Positions 17,058 to 26,975 of a DNA stretch of 64,000 nt are shown here, piece by piece. The position numbers and the translations under genes were made by a program. The notes under the pieces are model-generated. The model made no database searches, was not told the origin of the DNA, and was given only the letters and a program-made list of their open reading frames with translations. How positions within the stretch are numbered: position 1 is the first letter of the stretch; each line of letters opens with the position of its first letter. This DNA is from Mesorhizobium muleiense (GTDB taxonomy: Bacteria > Pseudomonadota > Alphaproteobacteria > Rhizobiales > Rhizobiaceae), in contig NZ_FNEE01000003.1 of NCBI RefSeq assembly GCF_900099905.1, forward strand, positions 359,369 to 423,368. Direction: 5' to 3'.

Positions 17058-17374
17058 TGCGCTTGGGCGAAAGCTGACGTCGCTCAACATCAGCAAACGC
17101 CAAAAACCGCGGGGTGGGTGGCCGATCAGAGTCTTCGCAATCTCTGTCGCCACGACATGCTCGAAAATGCGCGCCCCAGATCCTTGGCGAACAGATCCCA
17201 GTCCGCCTCCGCGACCTGTCTTTACGCAGGTGGCTCAATCGGCATTGTGGGTTTACATCGGCAGCCAGGCCCCTAGTTTTAGAGTTTCGCGCCGCGCACC
17301 TTAGTGCGTGGATGATCGAAAACGGGACCGTGAACTCTGGCCGGTCCCTCAAAAAATCCCAAAGGATGACTGCC

Positions 17375-17809
17375 ATGACACAGGCCAAGAATGGCGACAC
17401 CGTGCGCATCAATTATACTGGACGTCTAGCCGACGGCACTCAATTCGATTCTTCCGGCAGCGAACCGCTGCAATTCAAGCTCGGTGAAGGGCAAGTGATC
17501 CCCGGCCTTGAGACCCATGTCGAGGGCATGGAGGTAGGCGCGAAAAGCACCGTCACCGTTCCCGCCGACGCCGCCTATGGTCCCCACCGCCCCGAAGCGG
17601 TCATGACCGTCGACCGCGCCAGGGTGCCGGACAACATCAACGTCGATATCGGTACTCGATTGCAGGCCAGAACCCCCGAAGGGCGCCCCATGCAGGTGAC
17701 GGTCGTCGGCGTCGACGACGCCAGCGTCAAGCTCGACGGCAATCATCCGCTGGCCGGAAAGGATCTGGTGTTCGACGTTGAACTGGTCGAGATCGTTCAG
17801 GCGGCGTAG
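17375..17809 (+). CDS. FKBP-type (SlyD-like) peptidyl-prolyl isomerase
   Basis: A 144-residue cytoplasmic prolyl isomerase. The FKBP core begins at GDTVRINYTGRLADGTQFDSS, continues through GEGQVIPGLETHVEGMEVG, and closes with NHPLAGKDLVFDVELVEI. The insert between the two core halves (about residues 70-120) matches the chaperone flap domain of SlyD-type proteins, but the His-rich nickel-binding tail of E. coli SlyD is missing. The ATG at 17375 has AAGGA eight bases upstream; the in-frame ATG at 17366 overlaps that site and is rejected. GGGACCG/CGGTCCC (17324-17348) forms a hairpin in the leader just before the ribosome site. Confidence 0.9.
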   Translation: MTQAKNGDTVRINYTGRLADGTQFDSSGSEPLQFKLGEGQVIPGLETHVEGMEVGAKSTVTVPADAAYGPHRPEAVMTVDRARVPDNINVDIGTRLQARTPEGRPMQVTVVGVDDASVKLDGNHPLAGKDLVFDVELVEIVQAA

Positions 17810-17860
17810 GGTATCCATGCGGCCAAGGCCGTGGTGGCTATGATTTCGGGTGACGGACTT

Positions 17861-17884
17861 CCGCCGGAGGTTTCGGCGGTTTGT
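17861..17884 (+). terminator. Possible terminator after the FKBP gene
   Basis: CCGCCG (17861-17866) and CGGCGG (17874-17879) can pair around a 7-base loop, followed by a short TTTG. It lies about 50 bases after the stop codon. The U-run is weak. Confidence 0.35.
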
Positions 17885-18469
17885 GCCACCTGCCGCCCTG
17901 CTTTCCGCGCTTAGGCGATCGCCAAAACCGTGCCGACATTCGTAAGGTTCGACACTGCATCTAATGCGACTTTCCGGCCACGAGTCGCTCAGTGGATGTC
18001 AGTGGCCAGCCTTCGAATTTCTCGTTCCCGGAATGCACAGGTAGCGCCACGAGCTGTCGTCGATGCCCAGCACGCGGACGTCATTTATGGGGTCAACACC
18101 GATCATCGCACGAAGCCGAGGCGAGCTAGTACACCGGATCCTCAATCCGATCGACTAGCTCACGTATCTCCTTTCGGAGTTCCGGGAGCCGAAACTAGAA
18201 GCCGCCACCGACGAGGAGCTGCGCGCCTTTATCGAGTGCCGGAGCAGAGTCTCGGCTGTGGACGTTTGTCAATCGGCGTCGGGTCTCCGCGCCGATCGGC
18301 ACGATAAGCCGTTGAAATCTCAGTGGCAGGTGGGTCACACTGCGGCGCCGGTTCACAGCCTGAGCGCTACAATGAAGCTTGGGGAGTTGTGAAGGAGTAT
18401 CCGCATGACCGGGCTGCCGGCGGAATCGCTCGACATACCGCATTCCGCCCCAGCCGCGTTTACTTGTCT
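17885..18469 (+). other. Intergenic, no supported gene
   Basis: About 585 bases between the FKBP gene and the convergent cyclase gene. Open frames exist on both strands (for example 17930-18307 plus and 18195-18503 minus), but their translations are Arg/Ser-rich with no recognisable family or ribosome site, and look like chance frames in G+C-rich DNA. Confidence 0.45.
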
Positions 18470-19753
18470 CTAACCGAGAAAGCCGCTGAGCAGTCGGTTG
18501 CATTCGGTGACGAATTTTTCGCTTGGCATGCGGCCATCCGCATCGCGCGAAAACTCCGGCTTCAGCCGGTTAAGGAAGAACATTTCAAGCCTGCGACCGT
18601 GCTTGGTCTCGACGACGCCACGCGGCTCCAGTTCGAATAACGTCTTGACATTCCCGGCCACCGTCTCCGAAACATTGACCCGTCCGGGAGCGCCATTCGC
18701 TTCCATGAGCGCAGCCGTGTTGACCGCATCGCCCCAGATATCGAAGGTGAACTTCCGCCGGCCGACGACGCCCGATATGACCGACCCAGTATGGATTCCG
18801 ACACGCAACTCCAGTGCCGGCAACCGCATCTTCTCGCGCTGCGCCTTCATGCGCGCCGTGACGGCGTGGATTTCCAGCGCCGCGAGGCAGGCATCGATCG
18901 GGTGCCGGCGATTGGCCGTAGGCACGCCGGCAACGGCCATGTAAGCATCGCCGATCGTCTTTATCTTTTCCAGCCCATGGCGCGTTACGATCTCGTCAAA
19001 AGCTGTGAAATATTGGTCCAGGAGCCCGATGAGCGCGGCTGGCTCCATGCGTTCGGCCAACAGGGTAAAACCCTTGAAGTCCGCAAACAGGATCGTCGCC
19101 GATGGCTCATATTTCGGCTGCACCTTGCCGCTCTTTTTGAGCTCGTCGGCAACTGACACTGGAAGGATGTTGATGAGCAGCTCTTCGGTACGCGCCTTCT
19201 CTGCGACCAAGTCCACATGCGCGTGGTCCAGCTCTTTCAGTGCCTGGTCGAACTCGATGAGTTTGCGGCGCAGCTCCAATTGGGCCAGCACCTGGCGCGA
19301 AAGGCGGCGTAGTGCCTCACCCTGTTCAAAGGTCAGATGACGCGGCACGAAATCCATCACGCAAAGTGTCCCCAACGCATAACCTGCTTCGGTCACAAGC
19401 GGAATGCCGCAATAGAATTTGAAGTGCGGTTCGCCCGTAACAAAGGGGATTTGATTGAATCGGGCATCCATGAGCAGATCGGGCGCTACGACCATCTCGG
19501 TGCCGCAAACAGTCGTTGCGCAGAATGCGATTTCGCGCGGACACTGGTTAAAGTTCGGCGGAAGACCGTACTTGGCCTTTAGCCAGAGGCGGTCGTCGTC
19601 CATTAAGCTGACATAGGCTACGGGGCAATGGCAAATCTGCGCAGCCAGTTCGCCAATGTCGTCATAAGCGATCTCCGGCGCGGTATCGAGAATATTGAGC
19701 GCGCGAACCGCGACAAGCCGCTCCGCCTCGTTGGCGGGCGTTGAGTATGGCAT
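18470..19753 (-). CDS. GAF domain-class III adenylate cyclase, variant active site
   Basis: A 427-residue soluble protein. The GAF sensor domain spans about 15-165, a coiled-coil-like linker with the signalling helix ELLINILPVSVADELKKSG lies at 165-205, and a class III cyclase domain occupies about 215-395. Metal-binding Asp225 (ILFADFKGFT) and Asp269 (KTIGDAYMA) are present, as are the adenine-selecting Lys266 and Asp338 (FDIWGDAVNTA). Asn345 is kept, but the arginine four residues later, which normally stabilises the transition state, is Leu349. The ATG at 19753 has GAGG upstream; an open extension to 19825 is rejected. It would respond to a small ligand by changing cAMP, if active. Confidence 0.88.
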   Translation of the reverse strand: MPYSTPANEAERLVAVRALNILDTAPEIAYDDIGELAAQICHCPVAYVSLMDDDRLWLKAKYGLPPNFNQCPREIAFCATTVCGTEMVVAPDLLMDARFNQIPFVTGEPHFKFYCGIPLVTEAGYALGTLCVMDFVPRHLTFEQGEALRRLSRQVLAQLELRRKLIEFDQALKELDHAHVDLVAEKARTEELLINILPVSVADELKKSGKVQPKYEPSATILFADFKGFTLLAERMEPAALIGLLDQYFTAFDEIVTRHGLEKIKTIGDAYMAVAGVPTANRRHPIDACLAALEIHAVTARMKAQREKMRLPALELRVGIHTGSVISGVVGRRKFTFDIWGDAVNTAALMEANGAPGRVNVSETVAGNVKTLFELEPRGVVETKHGRRLEMFFLNRLKPEFSRDADGRMPSEKFVTECNRLLSGFLG

Positions 19754-19959
19754 CACAGTGCCTCGGTCAGAATTGGGGCTGCCTAGCCCGTGCGTGGTTA
19801 TAGTCGCATGCCCGGAGGATATCAAATTCCGGGATCGAGGCTAGCTCGCCATGCTGATTGTCCGCGAATGACCCCTCACCACACTTGTTACCGACCTCCG
19901 CCTTGGCCATCGCCGATGTCCGGTCCGGGTCAAAAGCAGCTGCTCGCGTCAGCCCTCTT

Positions 19960-20940
19960 CTACCGATCCTCAATAATCCTCAAATAAGCCGCCGTGACGA
20001 ACAGCACGATCAGCCCGAACAGTATCCGCCGCGCGCCTTCGGGCATGTGCAGGATGGTCAGCAGGGTCGTCAGCACGGTGAGGATCAGCGCCCCGATGAT
20101 GGTGCCGGTGTAGCCGCCGCGGCCGCCGAAGATCGAGGTTCCGCCGATCACTGCGGCTGCCACCGAAGGCAGCACCAGCGGTTCGGCCAGCGACAGCGAC
20201 GGCGCCTTGATCAGGCCGATGTAGAGCAGCCCGGTGATGCCGGCGAGCACGCTCGAGATGACGTAGAGCGCTGATATGACCTGCCAGTAGCGGACGCCGG
20301 ACAGGCGTGCCGCCCCTTCATTGTCGCCGACCGCGTAAAGAAGGCGGCCAAAGCCGGTGCGGTTCAAGGTGAAGACGATGAGGACGGCGATCGGCACGAA
20401 CAGCAGCAGCGCATTGGGCACGCCATAGGTGAGGCCGGTGCCGAGCCAGGCCAGGAAGGGCGGTATCTTGGCGCCCGAAGCGATGACTGTGCGCTGATAG
20501 ACCTGCAGGCAGCCGGTGCCGATCAGGCTGGTGCCGAGCGTCATGATCAGCGGGTGCACGCGAAAGACGCCGACGCCGATGCCGTTGACCAGGCCGATCA
20601 GCACCGCCGGCACCAAGGCGATCAGGATTGCCACCGCCGGGTCATGATTGACGACCTGCGTCGCCATGATGAAAGCGCTCATCGTCGCCACGGTTCCGAC
20701 CGACAGGTCGATGCCGCCGGTCAGCATGGTCATGGTCTGGCAGCCGGCAAGAATTGCCAGCGGGATGGCGAACTTGACCGTGTTGGCAAGCCACCGCTCG
20801 TTGACGATGCCGGGGCGCAGGATCTGCAGCACCACCACCAGGATGACCAGCAGGATGATCAGCGGGATCAGCGGCCGGTCGGCCATGAAGCGCTTGAGGC
20901 GGCGGCCGAAGGGGACCGGTTGGATCGCGGTTGTGCTCAT
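19960..20940 (-). CDS. Sugar ABC transporter permease (RbsC-type), distal copy
   Basis: A 326-residue inner-membrane permease of the ribose/xylose/galactoside group, about ten predicted membrane segments after a short basic N-terminus. The family segment [23 protein letters not shown] lies at about residues 74-96, and [22 protein letters not shown] near the C-terminus. It is the last gene of a leftward importer operon and pairs with the permease at 21221, probably as a heterodimer. A 209-base palindromic element separates the two permease genes, so their expression may be uncoupled. Confidence 0.88.
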   Translation of the reverse strand: MSTTAIQPVPFGRRLKRFMADRPLIPLIILLVILVVVLQILRPGIVNERWLANTVKFAIPLAILAGCQTMTMLTGGIDLSVGTVATMSAFIMATQVVNHDPAVAILIALVPAVLIGLVNGIGVGVFRVHPLIMTLGTSLIGTGCLQVYQRTVIASGAKIPPFLAWLGTGLTYGVPNALLLFVPIAVLIVFTLNRTGFGRLLYAVGDNEGAARLSGVRYWQVISALYVISSVLAGITGLLYIGLIKAPSLSLAEPLVLPSVAAAVIGGTSIFGGRGGYTGTIIGALILTVLTTLLTILHMPEGARRILFGLIVLFVTAAYLRIIEDR

Positions 20941-20985
20941 GGGGTTGCTCGCGATTGGGGTGGCGCGATGTTGGTGCGCTTGCCG

Positions 20986-21194
20986 GGAGATGGCGCTCTA
21001 CGGCGCCCCCCTCTGTCCTGCCGGACATCTCCCCCACAGGTGGGGAGATTGGCAGCTTCGGCGCCTCGCTCATTCTTGCAACGTCGACAATTGGCGAAAG
21101 CCGTCGCGCCGTCCGATCTCCCCCCAAGTGGGGGAGATGCCAAGTGGTGGCAAAGAGGGCAGGACAGAGGGGGGCGCCGTAGAGCGCCATCTCC
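20986..21194. repeat. Long palindromic intergenic repeat (37-bp perfect arms)
   Basis: Bases 20986-21022 are the exact reverse complement of 21158-21194, 37 of 37 by inspection. Inner arms of the type CATCTCCCCCA/TGGGGGAGAT add further pairing. The element sits between two permease genes of one operon. It shares TGTCCTGCCGGACATCTCCCC with the repeat at 33479. The structure resembles the palindromic intergenic mosaic elements (RIME class) described for rhizobia. Confidence 0.85.
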
Positions 21195-21220
21195 GTAAAC
21201 CAGCCTTACGCCATTGCTCA

Positions 21221-22189
21221 TCATTGCCGCCCCCTCATGGTAATAAACGCGCCGAACATGACGACGGCTACCATGATCGCGCCCTCGATGATTGCGGTGA
21301 CGTTGGGATCGATGGCCAGCAGCGTCAGGTCGGTGCGCACCAGCCGCAGCACGAAGACGGCGACGATCGGGCCGAGCAGGCCGCCCTTGCCGCCGCCCAA
21401 TGCAACGCCGCCGAGCACGACCGCCGCCACGCTGGCCAGAAGATAGGGGCCGGGAATGGGGGCGCCGATGCCTGTGCTCATGGTCAGCGCCAGCCCGCCC
21501 ATGGCAGCGAAAAGCCCCGACAGGGCATAGGCGATGATTTTGGTGCGCGCGACCGGCACGCCGCTGCGAAATGCGGCGAGCTCGCTGCTGCCGATGGCGT
21601 AGATCGACAGGCCGAGTTTTGAGCGCTTGAGTGGTATCCAGATGACGCACAGGCAGACGACCAGCAGCACCAGCGCCTTCGGTATCCAGGCAGAGATTTC
21701 TGGCAAGCCCGGGATCGAGACGGTGCCGACGATGGTCGCCCTTAGCCATTCGGCCACCGCGCCGCCGGGCGCGCCGAGCACCAGCAGCGCCGCGCCCTGC
21801 AGGACGAACAGGGTGGCCAGCGTGACGACGATATCGGGCACGCGAGTGACGACGATCAGCATGCCGTTGACGGCGCCCAGCACCAGCCCCATCGCCAGCA
21901 CGAACGGAACGACAAAAAGCGCGTATTCCTCGCTGGCGCCGTCCATCATCGAGGCGGCGGTGACGCTGGTCAGCGCCATCATCGCGCCGACGGAAAGATC
22001 GATGCCGCCGGCGATGACGACAATCGTCTGGGCGGCCACGGCAAAGGCGTAAGGCAGCACCGCGCGCACCAGCGAGCCGAAATCGCCGCTGCCATAGCCC
22101 GGCTGGATGAGCCTGGTGATCACCAGCAGGACCACGAAGAGGACAAGCAGACCGGCGACCCAGCCCTGACGGCGGACGAGGCGGGTCAA
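21221..22189 (-). CDS. Sugar ABC transporter permease (RbsC-type), proximal copy
   Basis: A 322-residue permease with about nine or ten membrane segments. [24 protein letters not shown] carries the family GGIDLSVG motif, and [22 protein letters not shown] lies in the conserved loop near the C-terminus. Its start overlaps the end of the ATPase gene (22186-22189), so it is translationally coupled to it. With the second permease at 19960 it should form the membrane channel of a pentose or hexose importer. Confidence 0.88.
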   Translation of the reverse strand: MTRLVRRQGWVAGLLVLFVVLLVITRLIQPGYGSGDFGSLVRAVLPYAFAVAAQTIVVIAGGIDLSVGAMMALTSVTAASMMDGASEEYALFVVPFVLAMGLVLGAVNGMLIVVTRVPDIVVTLATLFVLQGAALLVLGAPGGAVAEWLRATIVGTVSIPGLPEISAWIPKALVLLVVCLCVIWIPLKRSKLGLSIYAIGSSELAAFRSGVPVARTKIIAYALSGLFAAMGGLALTMSTGIGAPIPGPYLLASVAAVVLGGVALGGGKGGLLGPIVAVFVLRLVRTDLTLLAIDPNVTAIIEGAIMVAVVMFGAFITMRGRQ

Positions 22190-23724
22190 GGTTTCGCCAC
22201 CGGGCTCGAGTGGATATCGGCAAGAATGCCGACGTCCACCTTGGCGCCGCGCGGCAAACCGTAGGCGGCGCGCATCAGCGCCGGCTCGTCGGCGAGTTCG
22301 ACGGGGAAGACGTCGACGACGCGCCCCCCAAAGATGACGATGACGCGATCGCAGACACGCTGCACCTCCTCGAGCTCCGATGTATAGAACAGCACCGACT
22401 TGCCCTGGTCGGCGAGTTCGCGCAGCAGCTTGTAGATTTCCTGCTTGGTGCCGACATCGATGCCGCGCGTCGGGTCGAAGCAGAGGATGGTCTGTGCCTC
22501 GGCTGCGATCCAGCGGGCGATCGTCACCTTCTGCTGGTTGCCGCCGGACAGGCGCTGCACCTCGCGCTGGGCGCGGGTGTCGATCTGCAGCCGCTCGATC
22601 GCACTGACGACCCTTGAGCGTTCCTGCGCCATGCTGATCGGCCCCCAGTTGCGCAAGGCGGCGCTGAACGGCAGCGCGATGTTTTCGCGCACCGAGCGCT
22701 GCATGGTCAGCGCTTCGGTGCGGTCGCCGGGCACATAGGCAATGCCGGCGCGGATCGCATCCGCCGGATGCGCGAATTTCACCGGCTTTCCGTCGACTTC
22801 GATGGTGCCGCCGGACGGGCGGATGGAGCCGGCAAGCGCGGCGAAGAGCTCGTCCTGGCCTTGCCCCTCGAGCGCGACCACACCCGCGACCTCGCCGTTC
22901 ACCAGATCGAACGACACATCGTTGAGCTTGCTGCCGACACGAAGGTTCGCCACGCCGAGGCGCGGACGGCTATCCCCAGGCGAAGCGACCTGGCTCGCCT
23001 GGCGCGCCGCCACGCGCGTTTTCTCGATCTTTGCGCCGAGCATCATCTCGACGATGCGCTCCTCGACGCCCGGCTCGATGTCGACGACGCCGACAGTCTC
23101 GCCGTCGCGAAGCACGGTGGCGCGATCGCAAAGCGCCGATATCTCGACAAAACGGTGAGAAATGAAGATCACCGAACGGCCGCTGTCGCCCTGGCGGCGA
23201 ACGACCTCAAGCACCTTTTCGGCAAGGTTAGCCGGCAATGCTGCGGTCATCTCGTCGAGCAGCAGAACGTCGGGCTCGACCGCCAGCGCCCGCGCCAGAT
23301 CGAGCACGCGCAGCACGGCAAGCGGGATGTCGCGCGCGGTGTCGCGTATGTCGAGGTCGGGAATGCCGAGTTCGCGCACCCAGGCGCGGAACGGCTCGAC
23401 CGGCGTGTCGGTCAGGCGAAGGTTGGAGGCGACGTCGAGATCGGGGATCAGCGACGGTTCCTGGTAAACCGGAAGCAGGCCGGCGCGGCGCGCATCGGCG
23501 GGCGAGCGCACGTCGCGCGTCTCGCCGCGGATCAGGATATGCCCGGCATCGGCGCGGATGGCGCCGGTCAGGATTTTGACCAGCGTCGATTTGCCGGCGC
23601 CGTTGGCGCCCATCAGCGCGTGAACCTCACCCGGCAGAACCGACAGCGACGCGTTGCGCAGCGCCACCACTGCGCCGTAAGTCTTGACGACGCCGGTGGC
23701 GTCCAGGAGAGGGTTGGTGGTCAA
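22186..23724 (-). CDS. Sugar ABC transporter ATPase, two-domain (RbsA/MglA type)
   Basis: A 512-residue protein with two ABC cassettes in tandem. The first has Walker [10 protein letters not shown] (about 39-47) and Walker [13 protein letters not shown]; its signature region is degenerate. The second cassette has the signature LSGGNQQKV and [19 protein letters not shown]. Its P-loop is replaced by [15 protein letters not shown], as usual in this family, where the second site often lacks a canonical Walker A. It powers the two permeases downstream. A palindromic repeat lies between it and the binding-protein gene. Confidence 0.92.
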   Translation of the reverse strand: MTTNPLLDATGVVKTYGAVVALRNASLSVLPGEVHALMGANGAGKSTLVKILTGAIRADAGHILIRGETRDVRSPADARRAGLLPVYQEPSLIPDLDVASNLRLTDTPVEPFRAWVRELGIPDLDIRDTARDIPLAVLRVLDLARALAVEPDVLLLDEMTAALPANLAEKVLEVVRRQGDSGRSVIFISHRFVEISALCDRATVLRDGETVGVVDIEPGVEERIVEMMLGAKIEKTRVAARQASQVASPGDSRPRLGVANLRVGSKLNDVSFDLVNGEVAGVVALEGQGQDELFAALAGSIRPSGGTIEVDGKPVKFAHPADAIRAGIAYVPGDRTEALTMQRSVRENIALPFSAALRNWGPISMAQERSRVVSAIERLQIDTRAQREVQRLSGGNQQKVTIARWIAAEAQTILCFDPTRGIDVGTKQEIYKLLRELADQGKSVLFYTSELEEVQRVCDRVIVIFGGRVVDVFPVELADEPALMRAAYGLPRGAKVDVGILADIHSSPVAKP

Positions 23725-23767
23725 AATCGCGTTGCTCTCGTTGCAAGTTGTCTAAAATGGCGATCCT

Positions 23768-23910
23768 GCCTTCTCCCCTTGTGGGAGAAGGTGGCCTCGC
23801 GAAGCGAGGTCGGATGAGAGGTGTTCCAGGGAACACCAACGTCTCTCCAGCACCCCTCATCCGTCTCGGCGCTGCGCGCCGATCCACCTTCTCCCACAAG
23901 GGGAGAAGGC
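23768..23910. repeat. Palindromic intergenic repeat (27-bp perfect arms)
   Basis: Bases 23768-23794 are the exact reverse complement of 23884-23910. Inside are secondary dyads (CCTCGCGAAGCGAGG, GGTGTTCC/GGAACACC). It lies between the binding-protein gene and the ATPase gene. A related copy with the same core (TCCAGCACCCCTCA, GGCGCTGCGCGCC) is at 52800-52942. Confidence 0.85.
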
Positions 23911-23926
23911 AGAAGCGCGGCAGCGA

Positions 23927-24961
23927 TTACTCGCCAGGGCCCTTGCAGGCGATGATCTGCTCCTTGGTGTAGGTGGTCCATTCCGGAATGGAGATCGAGA
24001 CCGGCCATTCCGGGCTCAGCGACGGATCGGCGACGCCCTTCAGCTTGGCCTTGCCCTCTTCGGTGGCGTTCTCCCACAGCTGCGGCTCGACGAGAACGGT
24101 CTGCTCCGCCGGCTTCTTGCCGTTCAGGATCTGCAGGGCCAGGGTCACGCCAGCGCCGCCGATCGAACCAGGATTGGTCACCGCCGCGCCGACAAGGCCT
24201 TCGACCGAGTTCAGCTGGCCGACGAAGCCGGCATTGTCGGCGCCGACCACCGGCACCAGCGGCGTCTGCGACTCGACCAGCGCATCGACGATCACATTGT
24301 CGATGCCCGAGGTCCAGATGCCGTTGAACGGCGATCCGGTGGCGATGAAGTCGAGGATCTGCTGCTTGCCCTGGTCCTGCTGCCAGCCGGTGAAGACCTC
24401 ATGCACGACCTTGACGTCGGGGAATTCGGCAAGCGCCTTCTTAAAACCCTTGTCGCGGTCGCTGTCGGCCGAGGCGCCGGCGGCGCCGCGCATGTAGACA
24501 ACGTCGCCCTTGCCGCCGATCTGCTGGAACAGCCATTTGGCGCCGAGATAGGCGTACTGTTCCTGGTTGTTGGAAATGATGTAGGCCGAAGGCTCGGTGA
24601 CCGCCTGGTCGACGGCGACGACGACGATGCCGGCCTTGGTGGCTTCCTCGAGCGCTGACTTGATGCCGGCGGGATCGGCCGGGTTGACGACGATGGCGTT
24701 GACCTTGGCGCTGATCAGGTTGCGGATGTCCTCGAGCTGGCCGGCGGCGTCGGTGTTGCGATGGGCGATGTTGAGCTTGGTGACCTCGCCGGAGGCAAGC
24801 GCCTGCGCCTTGATGGCGCAGATCATCTCCTCGCGCCAGCCATTGCCCTGCACCGTGTTGGAGACGCCGATCGTGTATTTGGCTTCAGCGGACGAGACGC
24901 CCGCCGAAGCCAGAAACGCCGCGCCGGCAAGCAGCGGGATCATTGCCAGATATTTTTTCAT
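23927..24961 (-). CDS. Periplasmic sugar-binding protein of ABC importer
   Basis: A 344-residue exported protein of the RbsB-like (type I periplasmic binding protein) family. The signal peptide is about residues 1-26, cut near SSAEAKY. Family segments include GVSNTVQGNGWREEM, NAIVVNPADPAGIKSAL, VVAVDQAV, GGKGDVVYMRGAAGASADSDRDKGF and VPVVGADNAGFVGQL. A strong ribosome site (GGAGGAA) precedes the start. The adjacent TIM-barrel isomerase suggests that the ligand is a pentose, hexose or inositol-like compound, but sequence does not fix which. Confidence 0.9.
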   Translation of the reverse strand: MKKYLAMIPLLAGAAFLASAGVSSAEAKYTIGVSNTVQGNGWREEMICAIKAQALASGEVTKLNIAHRNTDAAGQLEDIRNLISAKVNAIVVNPADPAGIKSALEEATKAGIVVVAVDQAVTEPSAYIISNNQEQYAYLGAKWLFQQIGGKGDVVYMRGAAGASADSDRDKGFKKALAEFPDVKVVHEVFTGWQQDQGKQQILDFIATGSPFNGIWTSGIDNVIVDALVESQTPLVPVVGADNAGFVGQLNSVEGLVGAAVTNPGSIGGAGVTLALQILNGKKPAEQTVLVEPQLWENATEEGKAKLKGVADPSLSPEWPVSISIPEWTTYTKEQIIACKGPGE

Positions 24962-25007
24962 TTCAGTCTTCCTCCACCTTGTTTTTCAGTTCAGTTCGAA
25001 AAGGGGT

Positions 25008-25922
25008 TCATTTCACGAAGGGGCGCAGCATGTCGCGGGCGAGCAGAAAGCCGCGCTTGACGTCGTCGTCGCTTCCCTCAAAGCGCCGGTCCTCGTGTTC
25101 GATGATGATGGCTCCGTCGTAGCCGGCGCGGTAGAGGCCGGAGAAGATCACATTCCAGTCGACATCGCCAAGCCCCGGCATGCGCGGCACCTGCCAGCCC
25201 ATGCCGGCCGAGAGGATACCTCGCTCGTAAAGCCCATCATGATCGATCATCAGGTCCTTGGCATGGACATGCAGCATGTACGGGCCGAATTCCCTGATGA
25301 AGCGGGCCTGGTCGATCATCTGCCAGACCAGATGCGACGGGTCGAAGTTCATGCCGACGTCGCCGCCCCATGCCTCGAGGATGCGGCGCCAGATATAGGG
25401 CGAATAGGCGATGTTGTGGCCGCCCGGCCATTCGTCGTAGCTGAAGATCATCGGGCAGTTCTCAAAAGCCAGCTTGACGCCGTTGTCGCGCGCATGGGCG
25501 ATGATATCGGGCCACAGTTTGAGTGCCTCTTGCCAGTTGGCGTCGATGGTTTTTGAGGCGTCGCCGCCGCAGAAGGTGTTGACGACAGGCACGCCCATAT
25601 GGCTCGCCAGCACGATCACCTTCTTCAAATGATCGACGACGGCCTTGCGGTGGGCGGCATCGGGATGCAGCGGATTGGGATAAAAGCCGAGGCCGGAGAT
25701 CGACAGGTTCTCTTCCGCCAGTGCGGCGGCGATTTCCTTGGCCTGCGAGGCCGAGGTCGAGGCGGCGTCGATATGGCTGGTGCCGGCATAGCGCCGGGCT
25801 GCGCCTGAGGATTTCGGCCAGCAGGCGATCTCCAGCGCCTCGAAGCCGGCAGAACTTGCCCAGTCGGCGACCTCGCCAAGCGGGGTGTCGGCAAACGGTG
25901 CGGTGAGCAATCCGAGCTTCAT
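25008..25922 (-). CDS. Sugar phosphate isomerase/epimerase (xylose isomerase-like TIM barrel)
   Basis: A 304-residue TIM-barrel protein of the AP-endonuclease-2 superfamily used for sugar and inositol isomerisation. Metal and substrate residues are suggested by AFENCPM (Glu), NFDPSHLVWQ (Asp/His), HVHAKD (His/Asp) and IIIEHEDR (Glu). GGGAGG lies just upstream of the ATG. It is the first gene of the importer operon and probably acts on the imported compound. IolE-, IolH- or ketose-epimerase-type activities are all possible. Confidence 0.85.
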   Translation of the reverse strand: MKLGLLTAPFADTPLGEVADWASSAGFEALEIACWPKSSGAARRYAGTSHIDAASTSASQAKEIAAALAEENLSISGLGFYPNPLHPDAAHRKAVVDHLKKVIVLASHMGVPVVNTFCGGDASKTIDANWQEALKLWPDIIAHARDNGVKLAFENCPMIFSYDEWPGGHNIAYSPYIWRRILEAWGGDVGMNFDPSHLVWQMIDQARFIREFGPYMLHVHAKDLMIDHDGLYERGILSAGMGWQVPRMPGLGDVDWNVIFSGLYRAGYDGAIIIEHEDRRFEGSDDDVKRGFLLARDMLRPFVK

Positions 25923-26212
25923 GTGGCCCTCCCGTGGTTCACGACCGGCCTACTATGCCGATTGTGCAGGCCGCTTCAACCGTGTCGCCGCCGGCAATGC
26001 GCAAACCTGTCTGACGAATGCCATCGGATCGTCGCAGAGCAGGCCATCGTGAGCGGCTGTGACAGCCGTGCGGAACGGCTGGATTTAGTTAGGCGTCTGA
26101 CAACAGCAGGACTTCCCTTGGCTGGGCGCCAGCCCACTCCGGCAACGACCAGATTAGCTCTTGTGGGGCGCTTTCGGCCGAGCTAATTGTGGGTTGGGCT
26201 TAGGGGTTTGAA
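25923..26212 (+). other. Promoter region of the sugar operon, no gene
   Basis: A 290-base divergent region between the leftward sugar operon and a small rightward frame. ATTAGCTC and GAGCTAAT (about 26154-26186) form an 8-bp dyad just before the small gene; its function is unknown. No recognisable repressor operator was found. Confidence 0.4.
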
Positions 26213-26356
26213 GTGACTGACATCATCACATTCGTGGTTGCTGGCGCGTGGGCGGCAGTTGGATTTGGCGTGATCTGGTACGTCAGAACGAGACCGCCTA
26301 TCCCTGAAGGTCACGAGGACCCCGATCTGAGGGAATGGCTTGATGGCCAGGTTTAA
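26213..26356 (+). CDS. Small single-span membrane protein, 47 residues
   Basis: A GTG-started frame of 47 codons with AGGGG six to seven bases upstream. The product has one hydrophobic stretch at residues 4-23 (IITFVVAGAWAAVGFGVIWY), followed by a basic RTRPP and an acidic, hydrophilic tail with EDPDLREWLDGQV. This fits a small inner-membrane protein. No family was recognised. Support comes from the ribosome site, the well-formed membrane segment and a natural stop. Confidence 0.5.
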   Translation: MTDIITFVVAGAWAAVGFGVIWYVRTRPPIPEGHEDPDLREWLDGQV

Positions 26357-26437
26357 GCCCCAAGCTCAAAGCCCGCCAGAGCGCGTTCGGGGTGCCGGTA
26401 CAGCTATCTTCTTGATTTTACTGAGGTAAAAATCCGC

Positions 26438-26513
<76 letters not shown>

Positions 26514-26674
26514 GTCCAGCGGAATGGGCGCATTTATCGGGCGCGGCGGTTTCCTGTCAAGACGGCGTTTTGCCCAAAAGCTGGGCGGCCAGCCACCGGC
26601 CTGCCGTGCCGCGAAGCTGGCTCTTGCCGCCTCCGCCTGCAATGGCTACATGTCGGCAACAATCGGAGACCGGC

Positions 26675-26965
26675 ATGATAGCCCTCATTCAGACCATTGT
26701 CCTGGCGCTTGACATTTATTGGTGGATCATCATCGCTTCGGCGATTTTCTCCTGGCTCTACGCCTTCAACGTCGTCAACTCGCGCAACCAGTTCGTCGAT
26801 AGCGTCAGCAACATGCTGTTCCGGCTGACCGAGCCGGCGCTGCGGCCGATCCGCCGCTTCCTGCCCGACCTCGGCGGCATCGATATTTCGCCGATCATCC
26901 TGCTTCTGATCCTGTTCTTCCTGCGGCAGTTCCTGCTCACCACGGTGGCGCCGCTGGTCGTCTGA
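26675..26965 (+). CDS. YggT family membrane protein
   Basis: A 96-residue inner-membrane protein with two hydrophobic segments (about 5-30 and 72-95). Between them is the YggT signature: [18 protein letters not shown], then [26 protein letters not shown]. The ATG at 26675 has GGAG upstream; earlier in-frame codons are not conserved-looking. The family is linked to membrane or cell-envelope functions but lacks a firm biochemical role. It is followed by a DUF167 gene, the same pairing as yggT-yggU in other proteobacteria. Confidence 0.9.
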   Translation: MIALIQTIVLALDIYWWIIIASAIFSWLYAFNVVNSRNQFVDSVSNMLFRLTEPALRPIRRFLPDLGGIDISPIILLLILFFLRQFLLTTVAPLVV

Positions 26966-26975
26966 CGGCGGTTCC

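Noticed and set aside
17011..17412. 133-codon minus-strand frame before the FKBP gene
   Set aside because: Overlaps the FKBP start region and the ATPase remnant; no family or ribosome site.
17930..18503. Frames on both strands between the FKBP and cyclase genes
   Set aside because: Low-complexity Arg/Ser-rich translations typical of non-coding G+C-rich DNA.
20986..21194. Possibility that the palindromic repeats are CRISPR arrays
   Set aside because: They are inverted repeats with no regular direct repeat-spacer pattern, and no cas genes are present.
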